A DNA stretch of 64,000 nt from Fusarium oxysporum f. sp. lycopersici 4287 (GCF_000149955.1 NC_030988.1:4567164-4631163), one strand, 5' to 3'. Counted from the first letter of the stretch, positions 1 to 11,660 are shown. Notes: generated from the letters alone by a model not told the origin. Translations and numbers: made by a program.

Positions 1-1303
1 AGGCTCAATCTGCCAGAACTGGTGAGTGAGAGCTTAGTCCTCTCTATTTAATTCCGTCGTTGCCAGTCCCACGCGGCGCATACTGAATGCCCATTGCAGT
101 GCCATATCATACTTTGCCATGTATGCGACCGACAGTCAAAGTCCTCTCCTTTATGGCATCATGAGTGGGTTGTGGGCCATTGGCCTTGTAGTAGGAGGCC
201 CAGTAGGCAGCGCCTTTGTGCAGAGCTCTGCCACGACCTGGCGTTGGACTTTCTTCATCAATCTACCATTCCTGGGCCTTGCCATCATCTGCGCCCTGAT
301 TTTTGTGCCAGGCAGACCCGAAGCCAATAATCTTCCTCTGCGAGATTGTCTTGCTGATATTGACATATTGGGGATCGTCCTTCAAGTAGCTACAACCGTA
401 CTCTTCGCCATCGCGGCCACCTTCTCCGGCCCGGTATGGGAATGGAGCTCGGCGCCCTGTATCGCCATCTGGACTATGTTCGCTGTTGTGCTTGCTGCTT
501 GGGTTGTTCAACAACTTCGCAGTTACCAGAAGCGACCTCGCCATCAGGTGGTCCCCATCAAAATCATGGCTCGGCGTCATATGATACCTCTATGGGTAGC
601 ATCAGGTTGCGCCGGTGCTACCTACGCCATCATGCTCTACTATATGCCACTGTTCTATGCCTTCTCAAAGGGGCTGAGTGCGCTACAACAAACCGTGCGT
701 CTCTTACCTTTTGTTCTCCCTTTCATCGTCACCGTGGTCATCATCGCTGCTTGTCTGCCAAGAGTAAAGCACTACGGTTTAATCTACCTCGCTGGCGGTG
801 CCATCACACTCGGATCGGCAACAGCCCTTGCTACTACTCTTGCACCAAATGTTTCCGAAAGTAAGGTTATGGGCCTCACAGCTCTAGTGGGCGTGGGACT
901 TGGCCTACACTTTCAGCACAGCAACGCCATCTCGAACCGGATTCACAAAGACCTCCGAGATCGAATTGAAGGCGCTGCGCTTCTGAACATGAGCCTGATG
1001 GGTGGTATCTCTATGGCATTGATCATTGCAGGTGCTGTCTATGAAAACCGCGGCATGTCGTTGCTAAAGTCGGCTCTTGGGTCATTCGATTATGATGAAG
1101 GAGACCTGCGCGAGGCACTGGCAGGCGTCTCGCGGGATACGGGGGGAGGAGATGAGGCTAATAGCATGATAGCAAATGGCGCCAACGCAACGTGTAAAGC
1201 TATTGCTCTTTTGTTTTATATTGTCGCCTCCAGCGGCGCTCTCTGCTTAGCATGCGGCGTACTCGCCGTATTTGGTCGTTCTCGAGCGAAGAAGTCGCAA
1301 TAG
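1..1303 (+). CDS. MFS multidrug/toxin efflux transporter, 3' part (14-TM DHA-like)
   Basis: The 5' end lies outside the window. A GTGAGT donor at 22 and a CAG acceptor ending at 99 mark an intron; the exon reads open from 100 to the stop at 1301-1303, so the ATG at 119 is an internal Met, not the start. The protein is a string of hydrophobic helices. Near its beginning is the antiporter motif C-like stretch GLWAIGLVVGGPVGSAF, followed by the TWRWTFFINLP turn typical of fungal 14-helix drug:H+ antiporters (TRI12/aflatoxin-pump type). A central hydrophilic loop (about residue 140-155 of this piece) and a final helix ending in a basic RSRAKKSQ tail fit the C-terminal half of that family. Such pumps sit in the plasma or vacuolar membrane and export small toxic molecules; the substrate cannot be told. 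No biosynthetic neighbours are seen on this side, so membership of a metabolite cluster is open. Confidence 0.85.
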
Positions 1304-1940
1304 GGGATGTATGTTACATAAGCAAGGATCAGTGGATCATGGCAGAACGGTAAAAAGGCTGGTAGAAGGGTCATAGTGGTAATAACAAGACAGAAGCTAG
1401 TAACTACCCAAAACCTAACGAAGACCTTGTGCCCTCTAGGTTAATATTCCTCATGTGGCTATTTGATCAGACTTCACAGGGGTTTTGGTCGACACCAAGA
1501 GTTACAGTCACACATAGAATATCAATCTCGTAGTTATAATCGCCATCACGATCCGGTGTACCTTTCAAAGTGACCCCTTCAATGTTCTATTTGCAGAACA
1601 AACTTTGTTGTGAACAGGCATTGCTGTTCAGGCTAACTGCTGATAAAACCACCAAGGGAGTATCGCCTTCTGCTCCTTCTGCCTAATTCGGCCTCGATTC
1701 CCGGGCCACACATTAGTGAAGGCTGAGAGCGTCTGGTGTTGTGAACGGACATTATCACTTACCCTAGACTATTGGAAGCGGGAATGGTTAGTATGATCTT
1801 AGAACGTCTAATCCGAGCTCGATGCATCAGAATATAGCGTAGTTCGTTTAAATAATCTATCATAGACGTGGATGTTGTATAACTGAAACTCTGGGCTGAC
1901 TCTATCTCGCTGACATGGTATATTGCTACGTTGATTTGAG
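1304..1940. other. Intergenic, no gene seen
   Basis: This is the 3' flank of the transporter followed by the upstream region of the next gene. No long or conserved reading frame was found, and I see no repeat. Confidence 0.5.
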
Positions 1941-1941
1941 G

Positions 1942-1949
1942 TATATAAG
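1942..1949 (+). promoter_or_regulatory. TATA box of the 2132 gene
   Basis: The sequence TATATAAG lies about 180 bp before the ATG at 2132, with a CA/CT-rich leader between them. It is a good match to a fungal TATA element; its use is inferred from position. Confidence 0.45.
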
Positions 1950-2131
1950 GGACTTGGTTTGAAGAAAAACTTCTGGTTCCCACTTCAGCCCTACTTTCAT
2001 CCAGAGCCAAGCAACCACTCAATTCATCGCCAAGCTGGCTTGAAATCCTTAACCAAATACCATCAACTATTCCGATATTTGTCGCCCTTCACAACGTCGT
2101 GTCAACTGCCGATTCATCTACCAACGCGATA

Positions 2132-2713
2132 ATGGCGCAGCAACTCGAGAATCATGCTCTCAACTTTCATGAAGAAAACTTTTCATGCAAGAGAATGACA
2201 GCGAACTTGCTTCTTTTTCACCGAGATGCAATGCGGCGTTCTGATACATATCATAGCATGATACAGACAATCCTTGCGTTCGGGCACGTTGATGTTTATA
2301 TCCGCGAGCACCTCGAACACCATTCGGCGAGAGTGATTTCGACATTCGATCAGAGGTTCGGCACGCATCGTACGAGGATAGAGATATCTCGCAGCGCTAT
2401 TGAGGCCCAGGCTTGCATGGTTCCCCAAACTCAGCGTTCAAAGGTTATCGAAATATTAGCCACCAGTTACCTTATTCACGGCGTTCGCAAAGCCTTACGA
2501 TCTGCTACACAGGAGAACCCACTTAGGGCTCCAGGACACCATCAAACAGAAGACGACAGACTCTTTGTAGAGAGAGATGAATTTGTGTTGCGGGAGGAGC
2601 GAGACAGCACCATACTCTCACAACCTGATGGAGAAAATGTATTGGGAAGCTCGTCTGCAGACACGATTGGCCGCATCTGTGGAGAGATTCGAGAGCACCG
2701 TATATTCTTATGA
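2132..2713 (+). CDS. Hypothetical protein, 193 aa
   Basis: This is a single-exon open frame starting with MAQQLENHAL and ending in REHRIFL. I do not recognise a family. The first two thirds (about residues 1-125) look helical, with regularly spaced hydrophobic residues and several His and Arg. The last third is acidic and polar, without membrane segments. There is no signal peptide, so a cytosolic or nuclear location is likely. A GTG lies in frame 33 bp upstream, but the ATG at 2132 is the first usable start and follows a TATA element at a normal distance. The frame has no internal stops and an ordinary amino-acid composition, which favours a real gene. Confidence 0.55.
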   Translation: MAQQLENHALNFHEENFSCKRMTANLLLFHRDAMRRSDTYHSMIQTILAFGHVDVYIREHLEHHSARVISTFDQRFGTHRTRIEISRSAIEAQACMVPQTQRSKVIEILATSYLIHGVRKALRSATQENPLRAPGHHQTEDDRLFVERDEFVLREERDSTILSQPDGENVLGSSSADTIGRICGEIREHRIFL

Positions 2714-3433
2714 TTAGTCGAAGCAATTTGGTACCGATGAAGTAGGGTATTCAGAGCCAGCCTTCAGCATCATCAAATCGAATACAACACATTCTGGTTC
2801 TAATTGATCGCATTTGGTCCCCTTTCTAAACTGAACGGACCCTTGTTTCTTTTTCTCTTATTTTTCCTTTCCCTTTCTTATTCTTTTTCTGTCTTTCTTT
2901 TATTATGGCATAGTAAAAGCTATCTAGAGTTCTGATGCCATTGCTGGAGTTGAAGAATACGAAGGCCACTTTTGCTGCTTTCTACTCTCCATGCAGCCTA
3001 TCTCGGCGTGCCCAATGGTATTGCCGATGACCAGCACCGCATAAAGTGAGATTTGGCCTTCGTGAATGCTAATGCGCAATAATGATGGATATACCAACGC
3101 TCTGTGTGTCATCAATCTATAGTGTCTCGTATCGACTGCCATATTTTAGTGCCATTCACATGATAATTGCATCGACTTTCCAGGATATCGGAATCTGCTA
3201 GCGCTAAACGAGCTTTGGTGTCGATCAGGCTTTTGATCTCGCTTCCCTGCTCCCTGTCGACCTTCTATTTTGGACGGTGAAGCTTCTTGCCGCAACTGGA
3301 AACTAGGCTACCTCAGGTTCTACCGAGCGTCCATTAATAGACTTGGCGACGAGAAACAGTAATATAATTCAGGTCCCAGCCCTTTCATCAGTTTGGTCTC
3401 ATTCCTAGCATGCTGAAGTAGGGTAACCTCACG
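2714..3433. other. Intergenic with pyrimidine-rich tract
   Basis: Position 2845-2905 is a long T/C-rich run on the + strand, as is common in fungal promoters and terminators. The remainder up to 3433 is the upstream region of the LysM-like gene. No gene was seen. Confidence 0.5.
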
Positions 3434-5300
3434 ATGAAGTCAGTCATTGTTCTTTCCTTGGTCGCCCTGGCTCACGCGAGGTGCGATTATCCCAGCGGTA
3501 TAGGCTTGTGGCATCCAGAGAGAGGCCAGAACTTTGCGGTAGTCATGTGGGATTTGGGGATCACTGAACCAGAATTCGAGGCGCTCAATCCAACCACAAA
3601 TATAAATTTAATTTATCCCGAACTAAGCTACAATGTCACAATCAGACCATCCCGATCAGGAAAGTGGACCGATGGATGTCCGCCTTCCCTTCGCATTAAG
3701 GATATGTCGGACACCTCGATAGTAGATCCAACAACTGAGACACAAGAAACTCCCGAATCCACGTCCGTTGTCGATGCTGATGGGTATCGTCATCGATCAA
3801 CTGGCACCATGTATGAGACCGTAGAGACTAGCACTAGATTCAGCACCGTGTTTGCCGATGGCTCTCATCCATCGTCTCCATCGGTCGCGGGAGAAACTCA
3901 ATCTTCCGACACACCCGACCAGCCGTTTACAGAAGGCAAAGGGACTGGCACCAGACCTGAAGCCCATACGCCAACACATTCGATAAGTGACGTACCGAGC
4001 AGTGCAGTGTTCAAGACTACAGCCACAACATCCAAAGATGAAGAAGACAACTTCGTTAATACTAGCAAGATTTGGCATTCAGATGCTTCGGCCACGTCCG
4101 TGGCCGATCAGTCGGAAGATGTGCATGAGGTACCATCCATGAGTCGTGACGATGCGCAGCAGGAGACGGTCCTATCCTATGCCACTACGGACAACGAGAT
4201 GACAAGGACAACGACACAATCACATATCCAATCCACTTCCGTCGCAGCTGAAGCCACTAATACAGTGAACGAGAAAGAGCAAAAACCAGAGTCGGCAACC
4301 GAAGCGACATCTGCTCCGTCGTCTATCAGTGGTGCGACCAAATTGGAGACGGCCCCATCATCAACATTGTCAACGACAACGACGCTTACACAGACAGATG
4401 ACTCTCACGTTATCAAGACGGATAGATCAAGTGGTACCTCGTTCAAGGAAGAATGCACAGATTCGTCCAAGGATCTTTCGGCTCAGAAGTCTTCAGGAGG
4501 AGCGCATACTGGCCCGGCATCAATCTTGACTACAGATACAGCTACATCTTCAATATCACAAACCAAGGAAACAACTGGATCGGCAACAATTTCGGGGGGC
4601 ACTACTGCAACTGAAAAAATCTCAATACAAACAAAGTCCGCGGATCCGGATACAGTGTCTGACCAGTCCACCTCGACTTTGCATACGGCGTTGACGAAGA
4701 CGACGGCCGAGGTTGTCACTTCGTCGTATACTGATTCGACCGAGCGAACAGGCAAACAAACCACAACTTTGTCGACAGAAACGAAAACTACATTGGCAAC
4801 TTCACCATCAAAAACAACTTCGGAGCCCACAACCACTGCAAATTCATACAATGAAGAAGAAGAGACGCGTCGCGCAATGTGTTTTCATGATCCAGCCTTG
4901 CTCAGCCTCGGACAGACGGATGCCGATATTGTATTCCAGATGGTAAAGGATTTCTGCGACAGACCAGATATTGATAGAAGCATGAAACACGGTGATGAAT
5001 GCATCGAATTCTACAGGAGAGACTCGTCCAAGATTGACTATACGTTCGAAATCTGCCCGAACGGAAACTGTCCAATCTACGGCCAAAATATGAGAAATCC
5101 TTTCGGACAGAATGGCTTTTCTTGTGTAGATATATTCTTTCATACGATTTGGCGTTGGTGTAAGTCTTTCTAAAATGGCCCCCTGATCGTGAAATTGACA
5201 GTTCGTAGGTAATGATATGAATCAACGAGGAAATGGAGGGTTGTGGGATACGACATGTCTGGAATATACTTTACAAATTGGTACTGAGGGTAACAGTTGA
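3434..5300 (+). CDS. Secreted LysM-like, Ser/Thr-rich mucin-type protein with Cys-rich C-terminal domain
   Basis: The model is two exons, 3434-5159 and 5209-5300 (605 aa), with a 49-bp GTAAGT...TAG intron. Splicing is supported because it extends the frame across conserved-looking Trp/Cys residues (WRWC-NDMNQ...WDTTCLEYTLQIG) to a stop at 5298-5300; the unspliced frame stops 13 bases after the donor. Residues 1-16 (MKSVIVLSLVALAHAR) are a clear signal peptide. Residues about 20-75 resemble a LysM fold: the stretch VVMWDLGITEPEFEALNP is the usual helix-Asn-Pro core. Residues about 90-475 are a Thr/Ser-rich linker likely to be O-glycosylated. The last about 130 residues carry at least seven Cys. 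LysM domains bind chitin-type glycans, so a role at the cell wall or as a secreted glycan-binding protein is plausible but inferred. No GPI tail was seen. Confidence 0.8.
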
Positions 5301-5529
5301 GGCAACCATCCAAGTAGTGATGAGGTAGGATTTTGGACGTAATGCTCGCCGGCTTTCTGCCCCTTTTTCGATCCCACCTTCCTTCTCTCTTCTTAGTCCT
5401 TCAGCCAGTCTGCTATGCTACGAGCCCAAGGAATTGGACGTAACAGGAAACTCTTGATTTCCACCTGAAGACAGCTCGTATGTACTATAGCACAGTTTGT
5501 CGCGCGGTATCTGTTATTGCCGAGGCCTG
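5301..5529. other. Short intergenic region
   Basis: This is the 3' flank of the LysM-like gene and the promoter of the next gene. Nothing distinctive was seen apart from T/C-rich stretches. Confidence 0.4.
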
Positions 5530-5537
5530 TATATAAG
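5530..5537 (+). promoter_or_regulatory. TATA box of the DUF3455-like gene
   Basis: TATATAAG lies 200 bp before the ATG at 5731, followed by a T/C-rich leader. Assigned by sequence and position only. Confidence 0.45.
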
Positions 5538-5730
5538 CCTGCTCTCTTGTAGTCCACTTCTGCAATTTTCCCATAGTATCGTCTGCTTCTTCAACTTATT
5601 GGTGATCTATAAAATTGATAAACATTGTATTTTCCTCTTTTCCTTTTTCGCTTCCCTTTATACGTTGTCATATGTTTGACGTCTCCCAAAGTTGCATTCA
5701 AATATCACATCGCACCTCGCCGCCTTCACT

Positions 5731-6532
5731 ATGCTCGCTAGCTCTCTTCTCATCTTTACTTCAGCTGCTTTGGCTCTAGCCTCACCTGTTGAATATCATG
5801 GCCGAAGTTCTAGCTGTGAATATGGAAAGCCTGTACCTGTGCTTCCTGTTAATGGCGGTCGTAAGTCCTGATCCACCCTTAACCTTATGTAACGTCTTGT
5901 ACCTCACCAACACGACCAACAGCTTCCGAACTCCCCGCTCCTCCTCGAGATGTAACTCTGAAGCACATTGCCCTTGGGTTTGGTATTCAGAAAGCTGCGC
6001 TGAGGCTGGTGCTACCCCTGCAGCTATCGGTGCTTTGGCTGTTCTCTACGACGTTACCTGCCTCTATCCAGGTCAAGCTCGTTCGTCTTTAACAGCCAAG
6101 AAATGGGCTTCTCTCCCTTCTGATGTTCTTAATACCAGAAAAGTCCCTCTGAATCGCAATTATGACGGTGGTGCCTCGCTCACCAATCCTTTCCCCAGGA
6201 AACAACCTCTCAAGGTTGAAGGTCTCCGCAAAAGCATCGCCTACCTTGGTCGCCACTTCTTTAACGCTGCTGGTGTCCCCACTTTCGACCTCGACAAGGC
6301 CAACCAGCTCCTCATTGCTAAGAAGATAGACGGTATCAAGGCTCCCGCTTCTGCTCCCGCTGGCCCTGAAGGTACCGGCGCTGTTGATTGGCTCTACCTG
6401 GGGGATGCTGGTGGCAGCCAGGGCGTCTCCCTAGTCTACCGCGTCTTGACCGCAGGGGGTGCTTCTCACGGTTGCAAGGCCAAGGGCACCGACAGCACCT
6501 CTTACACCGCTCTCTATTGGTTCTACGGTTAA
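5731..6532 (+). pseudogene. DUF3455-type secreted protein, one frameshift
   Basis: Exon 1 (5731-5860) encodes a signal peptide of the form MLASSLLIFTSAALALA and a short mature N-terminus. A 62-bp intron (5861-5922, GTAAGT...CAG) follows. Exon 2 then reads GPSELPAPPRDVTLKHIALG, the usual start of the DUF3455 (malate dehydrogenase-like) fungal domain, up to about 5990. From about 5996 the family-like reading (CAEAGATPAAIGALAVLYD ... VDWLYLGDAGG ... ALYWFYG) is in another frame, open to the TAA at 6530-6532. The net shift is -1 (or +2), where the family normally has a short N-Y-T segment before the Cys; a 4-nt loss would explain it. The function of DUF3455 proteins is not established; many are secreted. 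The rest of the domain is intact, so this may be a recent lesion or a sequence error. An AATAAA overlaps the stop (6532-6537). Confidence 0.7.
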
Positions 6533-7344
6533 ATAAAACCAGTCATTGACGATAGAACGGCGGTTTATCGTGAGTTTATGAAAAGTCCAGACTTGCTTGT
6601 AAACATGGATACTTGCATGTTTCAAGATAAGAAGCTCAAACTGCCGATGAGCTCAACCCAGTTATTTGTGATCTCGCCGAGGGCATGCATTTGGGACCAT
6701 CTCTACTCATTGTTGCGTACCTCGACTGCATATTGAGTTTCGACGTAACAGGAATTCATTGCATGACTCGGCTGTCTTGTTCAAGATATGTACATATTTA
6801 TAACAATGCTAGAGTACGAACTACTCCCATTAATGTTCCATTAAATATAAAAATGTCGCAAATTTCTTTTACCAAGTAGAGAATTTTGGGGCCTAGTGTG
6901 GCGCGCTGCCAAGTGTTCACATTCAAGAGGAAAAGGGTTGGCTGCGACTAAACCATGTATTAAACAAGAATAATGAGACCGGCCGTGTAAGCGATGACAA
7001 TCCCCTTCCGTCATTGTGACGCAAAAAGCTGCAAGCGTTTCGGGTGGACAGAGTTTGATCAAGAGTGCCTTGGTGGTTTCACGTCCATGGGATACAACAA
7101 GGACAACTGCAACCATCACGACGTAGGTTGCGGAGTACGTCGTACAGATAGAAGGCCTGTGGTCAAGTCTTCACTCATTTACCGAGTAATATACACGGCC
7201 GTATCGCCTCACACCCGATATCAAATTCTGCCACTTCCTCTTCGTACATTCGTGTTATCTATCGCTATAACTGAACCGGCTGCGGCAGAGCATACAGGCG
7301 ATGTTGGCTATGTCACCAGACACACTTTCTTGGACTGCCTCTTT
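6533..7344. other. Intergenic between converging genes
   Basis: This AT-rich stretch lies between the 3' ends of the DUF3455-like gene and the flavoprotein gene. Frames such as 6994-7383 (+) lack family features and run into the opposite gene, so no gene is called. Confidence 0.5.
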
Positions 7345-9162
7345 TTACCGATCCTCGACGATTACGCCGCTGCCACGAGCTAGATGCTGCATATATTTAA
7401 CCGCGATAAAACCCTCGGTCATCGCAGGAGCGAGTGTCGTTCCCGCGCCCTGAGTTCCAAGTAGCGCAACTGATGCGTTACTTCCAGCAAACAAACCCGA
7501 GATCACGCTCCCATCTGCCCTCAGTACTCTTGCGAACTGGTCAGTCTGAGGACCGCCTCTCGTGCCAGCATCACCGGGAAAGATTCTGATGCCATAAAAG
7601 GGGCTTTCCTTGACAGGGCCCATGCATGGGTTCGGTACCACAGTTGGATCACCGATGAACTGCTGGTACTTGTCCTCGCCCCTATGAAAATACCCATCTC
7701 GACCTTGATCACACATTTCATTCCACTCGTCCACCGTCGTCTGCAGATTGCGGCTCGGCACATGCATCTGCTCAGCTAGGCCGTCAATAGTATCTGAGCG
7801 CAAGAGCAAGCCTTGTTCGACAGCCTGGTCAATCTGCCAGGTGCTCTTGAGGCTCCCAATGGGATATCTTCTTCTGTATCTCCGATCAAAGACAAGCCAG
7901 AAGGTGGCCGCTTCTACGTCCTCATTCGCTCTCTCATACATGGACCTAACGGCCTCACCGTAGGGCTGGGACTCGGAGAAGAAGCGGCGGCCACAGCCAT
8001 CGACTACTATAGAGAACGGCTTGGATATGGCAAACATGGCCTCCGTCACTTTCCCTGTCCTAGGATCGACCATGGTGGGGATGCCCCAGACTTGGCCGAG
8101 CTGTGCGCTACCAGCACCGATCCTTTGGCCGGCTCGCAGCGCGATACCGGCGTCTCCGTCAGATGCAAGGCTCCATTCCGCCTTGGTCGGCATACCTGAA
8201 GTTGCTTCGCGCGTGGCTGTTCCCGTTAGGTATGCATCCCTCATCTCCTGGTTCTGAGAGAAACCTCCTGTGGTTAAGATCACACCCAGCGATGCGTGGA
8301 TGTCGATAAGTTCGTCGCTGCCTCTGCGTTGAACCCTTGCTCCTATTACACCACCATCACGTCCAGATAGCAAGAGCTCACTCAGCTCCCATCCAGTCCA
8401 GATTTCCACATTGTCGTGTTCCTTGCACACCTTGAGGAGCTGAGCGATCAGCGATCTACCCATTGACACAGGCCTCGACATTCCCTTTGGAAGAGCCGAA
8501 ACTTCTGCACGACACTGCCCCGAGGAACGCAGCCTTGTCAAGACTCGAAAGTCCTCGAATCGGGGGATCACGGGTGCGCCATCTGGTTTTGGAAGGTATT
8601 TCTGGTAGTGGCCTAGGCTTGCCGCATCAAAAACCGCGGGGTCCAAGGTGCGACCATGGTGGACCGCACCTTCGATGTGCGGGTGATAGTCTGGAAACTG
8701 GGATGGTTTGGCCATCCATCGGAAGCCTTGGTCTCTGAAGTATTTCATCATCTCGGGTCCCTGCGTCAAAAATGCGTCGAGACGCTCATCACGTAGGCGC
8801 CCATGGAAGGCTTGTTCCTCAAGACTTGAGCATGTAAGTTTCGCCACAGCATTGATGTAGCGGGCGGCTTGTTCTTTGCTATCTTGGATACCAGTTTCCT
8901 TCATGAGAAAATTGTCGGGCATTCACATGCAGCCACCGGACCTGAAAGTCGTGCCGCCAACGTGATCTTCCTTCTCGGCGAGGATGACTCTGAGCCCCGG
9001 ATCATGCGCCGCGGCGGCCGCTGCTAAGCCGGCAGCGCCAGCACCTATGATGAGAATGTCGCATTTGATAACTGATGTTCGTTGATGGTTGGGCGCTTGG
9101 TGATGACCAAAGTCTTGATAACCTGTGGCGCACGTCATCTCTTCTTGGTCAAGCGATGGCAT
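7345..9162 (-). pseudogene. FAD-dependent oxidoreductase (fumarate reductase/KstD-like) with in-frame TGA
   Basis: One reading frame of 605 codons is broken only at codon 80 (8923-8925) by TGA. Start MPSLDQEEM at 9162 is chosen as the first Met close to the Rossmann fold; further Met codons exist upstream. Residues about 34-62 contain the FAD-binding fold with GAGAAG and an acidic strand end, then the GGTTFRSGG segment. After the stop the frame resumes at once with MPDNFLMKETG; family members usually have Trp at the stop position, so TGG to TGA is the simplest explanation. The C-terminus has the SGLFAGSNAS ... GAGTTLAPAMTEGFIA motif that closes the FAD site in succinate dehydrogenase/fumarate reductase flavoproteins and 3-ketosteroid dehydrogenases. 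These enzymes oxidise or reduce C-C bonds of ketosteroids or dicarboxylates; the substrate is not predictable. No intron is needed. If the stop is real, only a 79-residue fragment would be made. Confidence 0.8.
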
Positions 9163-10138
9163 GGCTTGGTTCGTTTGTTTGTCGACAGGTGAGATGGACG
9201 TGTGGTTCTTGTATAGGCTTATTCTTCCTATATTCGAATTTATGCCATTGAGTTGCCTTGACTTCATCTTATACACCTATACGCACAGCTCTCGCGTCAC
9301 CATTCACGTACGCCGAACCAGATATACGGTGGTTATTGAAGCTGTTCAAAATTGGATCTCGGTCATCGATATCGAGAGGAACTATTCTCGCATACTTTAG
9401 GCCATAAGACCACAGGACTCCCGTAATATCGGAAGAAAGAGTGTAGACAAAATTGGCCGAAATTTATGTTATTCTTAGAACAGGGTATCTCTGGCAAGCA
9501 CCCGTAGAAGTTGGTCCCCGTCCATAGATGCGTCCGAGTTAAGTTGTCTTGGTACGAAGGGATGCGCAGCAGCCCGATCGAGCGGTACATCTCTGTGGTA
9601 AGGGCATTGATCCAAACACGCTCTCGATCCTGACACAGACAGGAAAGGCTGTTGTCACATCGTATTCATACTCCCTGTCTCTACCGTACGTCTACACATG
9701 TAGTATTCATTCGGATCACGATTGCTTGCTTGTCAATATTCGTTCTTCTACTGTAAAGAAGATGCGAAAATATGTTTTGGTTGACAACGCACCAGCTTAT
9801 TGGTGTTTGTACACGATGTCGGCCAATTACATGTGTTGGTGAGATGTGTTATTCGCAGTTGTAGGTACAGTCTAAAAGCTAGACTCAAAGGTGTCCGAAC
9901 CATCACATAGATCTGCTCGTCGAATCACCCGTCAAGATTAGTGGTGTTTCCTCCTTCTGCTCTCCCTCCCTCTCTCCCCCTCTCTCTCCCTCCTTCTCTC
10001 CCTTCCTCGTTACACCTTGAGAACTAGTCGAGATTGGGTCGGTCACCTCCCGATCGCGTCGCGCTTCCCATCTTGCTTCATAGGGCAAGCGACTTTCACA
10101 CTATTCAGGCTTCGTTAGCAGCTGTGAGGTTTGGTGTT
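9163..10138. other. Intergenic with C/T-rich tract at about 9948-10015
   Basis: This is the upstream region of the flavoprotein gene. An almost pure pyrimidine run of roughly 60 bases on the + strand sits near 9948-10015. No convincing gene was seen. Confidence 0.5.
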
Positions 10139-10744
10139 TTACTTCAGGTCTATACCCACTGCGCGTTCCCAATCCTGAGAATCCATGAGCCAGCAGGCAG
10201 GCGCCCTGATGGTGACAAGCCATTGTTCCTCGAAAGGGTCGAAACATTTAAACCGACAAGGGACACCATATTCTTCGACGTATTTGGCCAATCTATTATG
10301 TAGAGAGCGCAACGATTTTTGGAATCTCGCTCTCCCATCCTCGAACTTTAGGACATAGTCAGTTATCGGGTAGTGTTGGATAAAGCGGCCACCACCAAGA
10401 CGTACCTCTCTAATACTGCGGCTTATCACGCCAGAAGGTCGAGGCTCCACACCAACCCATGACGAGCAGCCCGGGTCCCAAAAGCACAAGTCTAGAGACA
10501 TGCCGTCGAATCTCGCAAGCCTGGCCGCTTCTCGAAGCAGGGTGCTTCCGTCAACGAAAGCATCTCTCATGCTGAGGCGTTTGCCGGGACCCCGTCCCCT
10601 GGCACCCCGCCTTGCGCGTCGCACGGCAGGACGAGCAGTCCGTTCCTCCTGCGGTGAGGTAGTATCGAGCCTTGGATGCTCAAGCTGTTGTGTGGCATGT
10701 TGCATAGTATTGCAGTGAGTCTGCGCCAGGTCTTGGATGCTCAT
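10139..10744 (-). CDS. Hypothetical protein, 201 aa
   Basis: This single open frame begins MSIQDLAQTH and ends AVGIDLK. Residues about 32-56 are very Arg/Gly-rich (RRARRGARGRGPGKR), like a nucleic-acid-binding or nuclear-localisation segment. From about residue 66 on the composition is that of a folded domain with several Trp, Cys and Pro (for example LDLCFWDPGCSSWVG, then DPFEEQWLVTIRAPACW). I do not recognise it. Its 5' end lies within a few bases of the border of the long repeat that starts at about 10745, so it might belong to that element or have been cut by it. No intron signal is needed. Confidence 0.45.
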   Translation of the reverse strand: MSIQDLAQTHCNTMQHATQQLEHPRLDTTSPQEERTARPAVRRARRGARGRGPGKRLSMRDAFVDGSTLLREAARLARFDGMSLDLCFWDPGCSSWVGVEPRPSGVISRSIREVRLGGGRFIQHYPITDYVLKFEDGRARFQKSLRSLHNRLAKYVEEYGVPCRFKCFDPFEEQWLVTIRAPACWLMDSQDWERAVGIDLK

Positions 10745-11485
10745 TGTGTCAAGGCTCGATTGCTCGCAGCTATGAGTTAGATCCCAAGATAAAATTGACT
10801 CGAGCGCAAATAGACTCGTTTTGTACGTTTTTGTACGACAGGCCCCGGTCGCCTGCAGAAAACGCCCTCTGACGGCGATTTTTGGACTGTTGGAACTTGG
10901 TGTTCACGTGCAGGATGGTTACCTAGTTTGACATATAGCAAAAGGAGCCCAATTTGGCCGCTCTTGGTCAGAATCTAGCGTGGGCAGCCATGGCCGTCCT
11001 AAAATTGCCAATGTGCCCTGTAGAATCATCGTGTCTAATGGCCAATCCTCGGGATAGCAAACAATATGTGAGCATTCAGGTCGAAACCGGACGGAGTGCC
11101 ACGCGTTCAAGAACGTCGCCAAATCGCACATATTCGGCTGCTCACAATCTTGTTGTGAAAGCCGAGATTGGCCGCGTCCAGCTTTGGATGCTCACCCACA
11201 TGTACAGCAGACGCTACAGGCCTTATTGTCACGGTGGCAATCAGGAGTGGTTTCATCTAACGGCCGAAACTGGACCAAAGCCAAAAGCCGCCGCGGCCAA
11301 TTTGGCACGGTATGAGCCTGGTTATGATCAAATTTGTCCGTCACAGCCGAAGCAAGCATATCACTAGGGGTTTCAACGACGCGAAGCGATCAAGTCTACA
11401 CGGGGCGCCTACTAGTGCATCTACAATCGACTTACGGCACGGCCTGGATTAATTTACGGAGGATACATCTTATGTCTATGAAACA

Positions 11486-11660
11486 GGAGACAAAAAAAAA
11501 GGAGACAAAAAAAAAACGAGACAAAAAAAAAACGAGACAAAAAAAAAACGAGACAAAAAAAAAAACGAGACAAAAAGAAATGAGACAAAAAAAGACAAAA
11601 CCAAGACAGACATGCAAAAAAAGAAAAACAAAAAAACAAAGGACAAAAAAAAGGGAGAAT
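11486..11660 (+). repeat. A-rich simple repeat, GACAAAAAAAA-type
   Basis: Repeats of GACAAAAAAAAAC/GAGACAAAAAAAA dominate this stretch. Copy B has a comparable A-rich block at about 15856-15945 at the matching place, so an A-rich segment seems to be part of the ancestral repeat. Long Phe- or Lys-rich frames across it are artefacts. Confidence 0.85.
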
